A stretch of 5,095 nucleotides of DNA, taken from an uncultured Saprospiraceae bacterium. GTDB taxonomy: Bacteria; Bacteroidota; Bacteroidia; Chitinophagales; Saprospiraceae. Positions 4,795 through 5,095 of the stretch are shown in pieces. A program made the position numbers and the translations under genes. Location of the stretch: positions 1 to 5,095 of the forward strand of contig CALMIT010000816.1 of assembly GCA_937864255.1 (NCBI GenBank), given 5' to 3'. How positions within the stretch are numbered: the first letter of the stretch is position 1; every line of letters starts with the position of its first letter. Under the pieces are notes generated by a model. The model made no database searches, was not told the origin of the DNA, and saw nothing but the letters and a program-made list of their open reading frames with translations.

Positions 4795-5095
4795 TTAGCC
4801 ATTATCAGACATTGAATTCATTTTTTCATTTTGAATAAGTGAAATGAATTCGATTAAGCTATTTACAATTTTATTTTTTTCGACTTCGAGCTCTGCCGAT
4901 TGAACTAAATTTAATCTTTCTTTTTCTTCAAAATTTTTCCACCTATAGCTGATTAAAGAAAATTCCTTCATGTATTGATACCCATTGATTGACAATATAA
5001 AAGTATTTAACTTCCTTAAACAGTCGTTGATTTTATTTCTACTAGAGTGTGTCTGAAAAATGCCTTCTAAGTAAAATGCGAGCGAAAGCGAGTTG
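4795..5095 (-). CDS. EAD11-like effector-associated domain protein, N-terminus beyond right edge
   Basis: The frame is open from the right edge to the stop at 4795-4797, giving 99 visible residues. Within the window the only start-like codons are TTG at 4995 and ATG at 4971. The domain-like sequence begins before both, near INDCLRKLNTFILS (visible residues 22-35), so the true start is probably outside the window. Residues 22-88 are two to four predicted helices with the pattern FSLISYRWKNFEEKERLNLV (45-64), then AELEVEKNKIVNSLIEFI (68-85). From memory of the family this resembles effector-associated domain 11: 'ILLSSRYNxLxxxxRxGLIxxEExxxExNRIxxALLEL'. EADs are small adaptor domains of Bacteroidota and related bacteria that link sensor and effector proteins in immune and cell-suicide systems. 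Here the domain is at the C-terminus, or the protein is a stand-alone EAD. The first 20 visible residues do not look like part of the domain. The match was not tested by search. Confidence 0.6.
   Translation of the reverse strand, partial: NSLSLAFYLEGIFQTHSSRNKINDCLRKLNTFILSINGYQYMKEFSLISYRWKNFEEKERLNLVQSAELEVEKNKIVNSLIEFISLIQNEKMNSMSDNG

Overview
The window looks like chromosomal DNA of a free-living Bacteroidota bacterium (the order cannot be fixed from 5 kb). Four things support this. There is an AraC-family regulator whose N-terminal half is a multi-pass membrane domain, an architecture common in that phylum. A textbook Bacteroidota -7 box (TATCTTTG, consensus TAnnTTTG) lies in front of the methyltransferase gene. 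No gene start shows a Shine-Dalgarno sequence. The right edge carries a fragment resembling an effector-associated domain known mainly from multicellular or conflict-rich bacteria such as Bacteroidota. Every gene reads on the minus strand.

Layout, left to right. (1) 1-799: the N-terminal 266 codons of a secreted beta-propeller protein (NHL/SMP-30 type), running off the left edge. (2) 800-951: a spacer with nested inverted repeats. (3) 952-2043: a complete membrane-anchored AraC-type regulator. This left third is visibly GC-rich. (4) 2099-2185: a structured, GC-rich boundary with a long imperfect hairpin. (5) 2189-4292: a visibly AT-rich two-gene restriction-modification module, with the methyltransferase first and a putative PD-(D/E)XK-like endonuclease second, overlapping by 8 bp. 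It has its own Bacteroidota-type promoter. (6) 4293-4794: about 500 bp without a convincing gene but dense in repeats: three copies of a 14-bp motif, a degenerate 21-bp tandem repeat, and two REP-like palindromes in inverted orientation. (7) 4795-right edge: the C-terminal 99 codons of a protein resembling effector-associated domain EAD11.

The methyltransferase and nuclease should form one type II-like restriction-modification unit, the first protecting host DNA and the second cutting unmodified DNA. With the EAD-like fragment upstream, the right two thirds read as an accessory or defence region next to ordinary chromosomal genes.

The most interesting structural observation is a 10-bp inverted repeat, GTTCTGTGAA. 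It brackets the restriction-modification module, and one copy abuts the GC-rich hairpin. Circularising the module would complete a long folded site. That is the geometry of an integron cassette with its attC site, although the core does not fit the canonical GTTRRRY. This is a hypothesis, not an identification.
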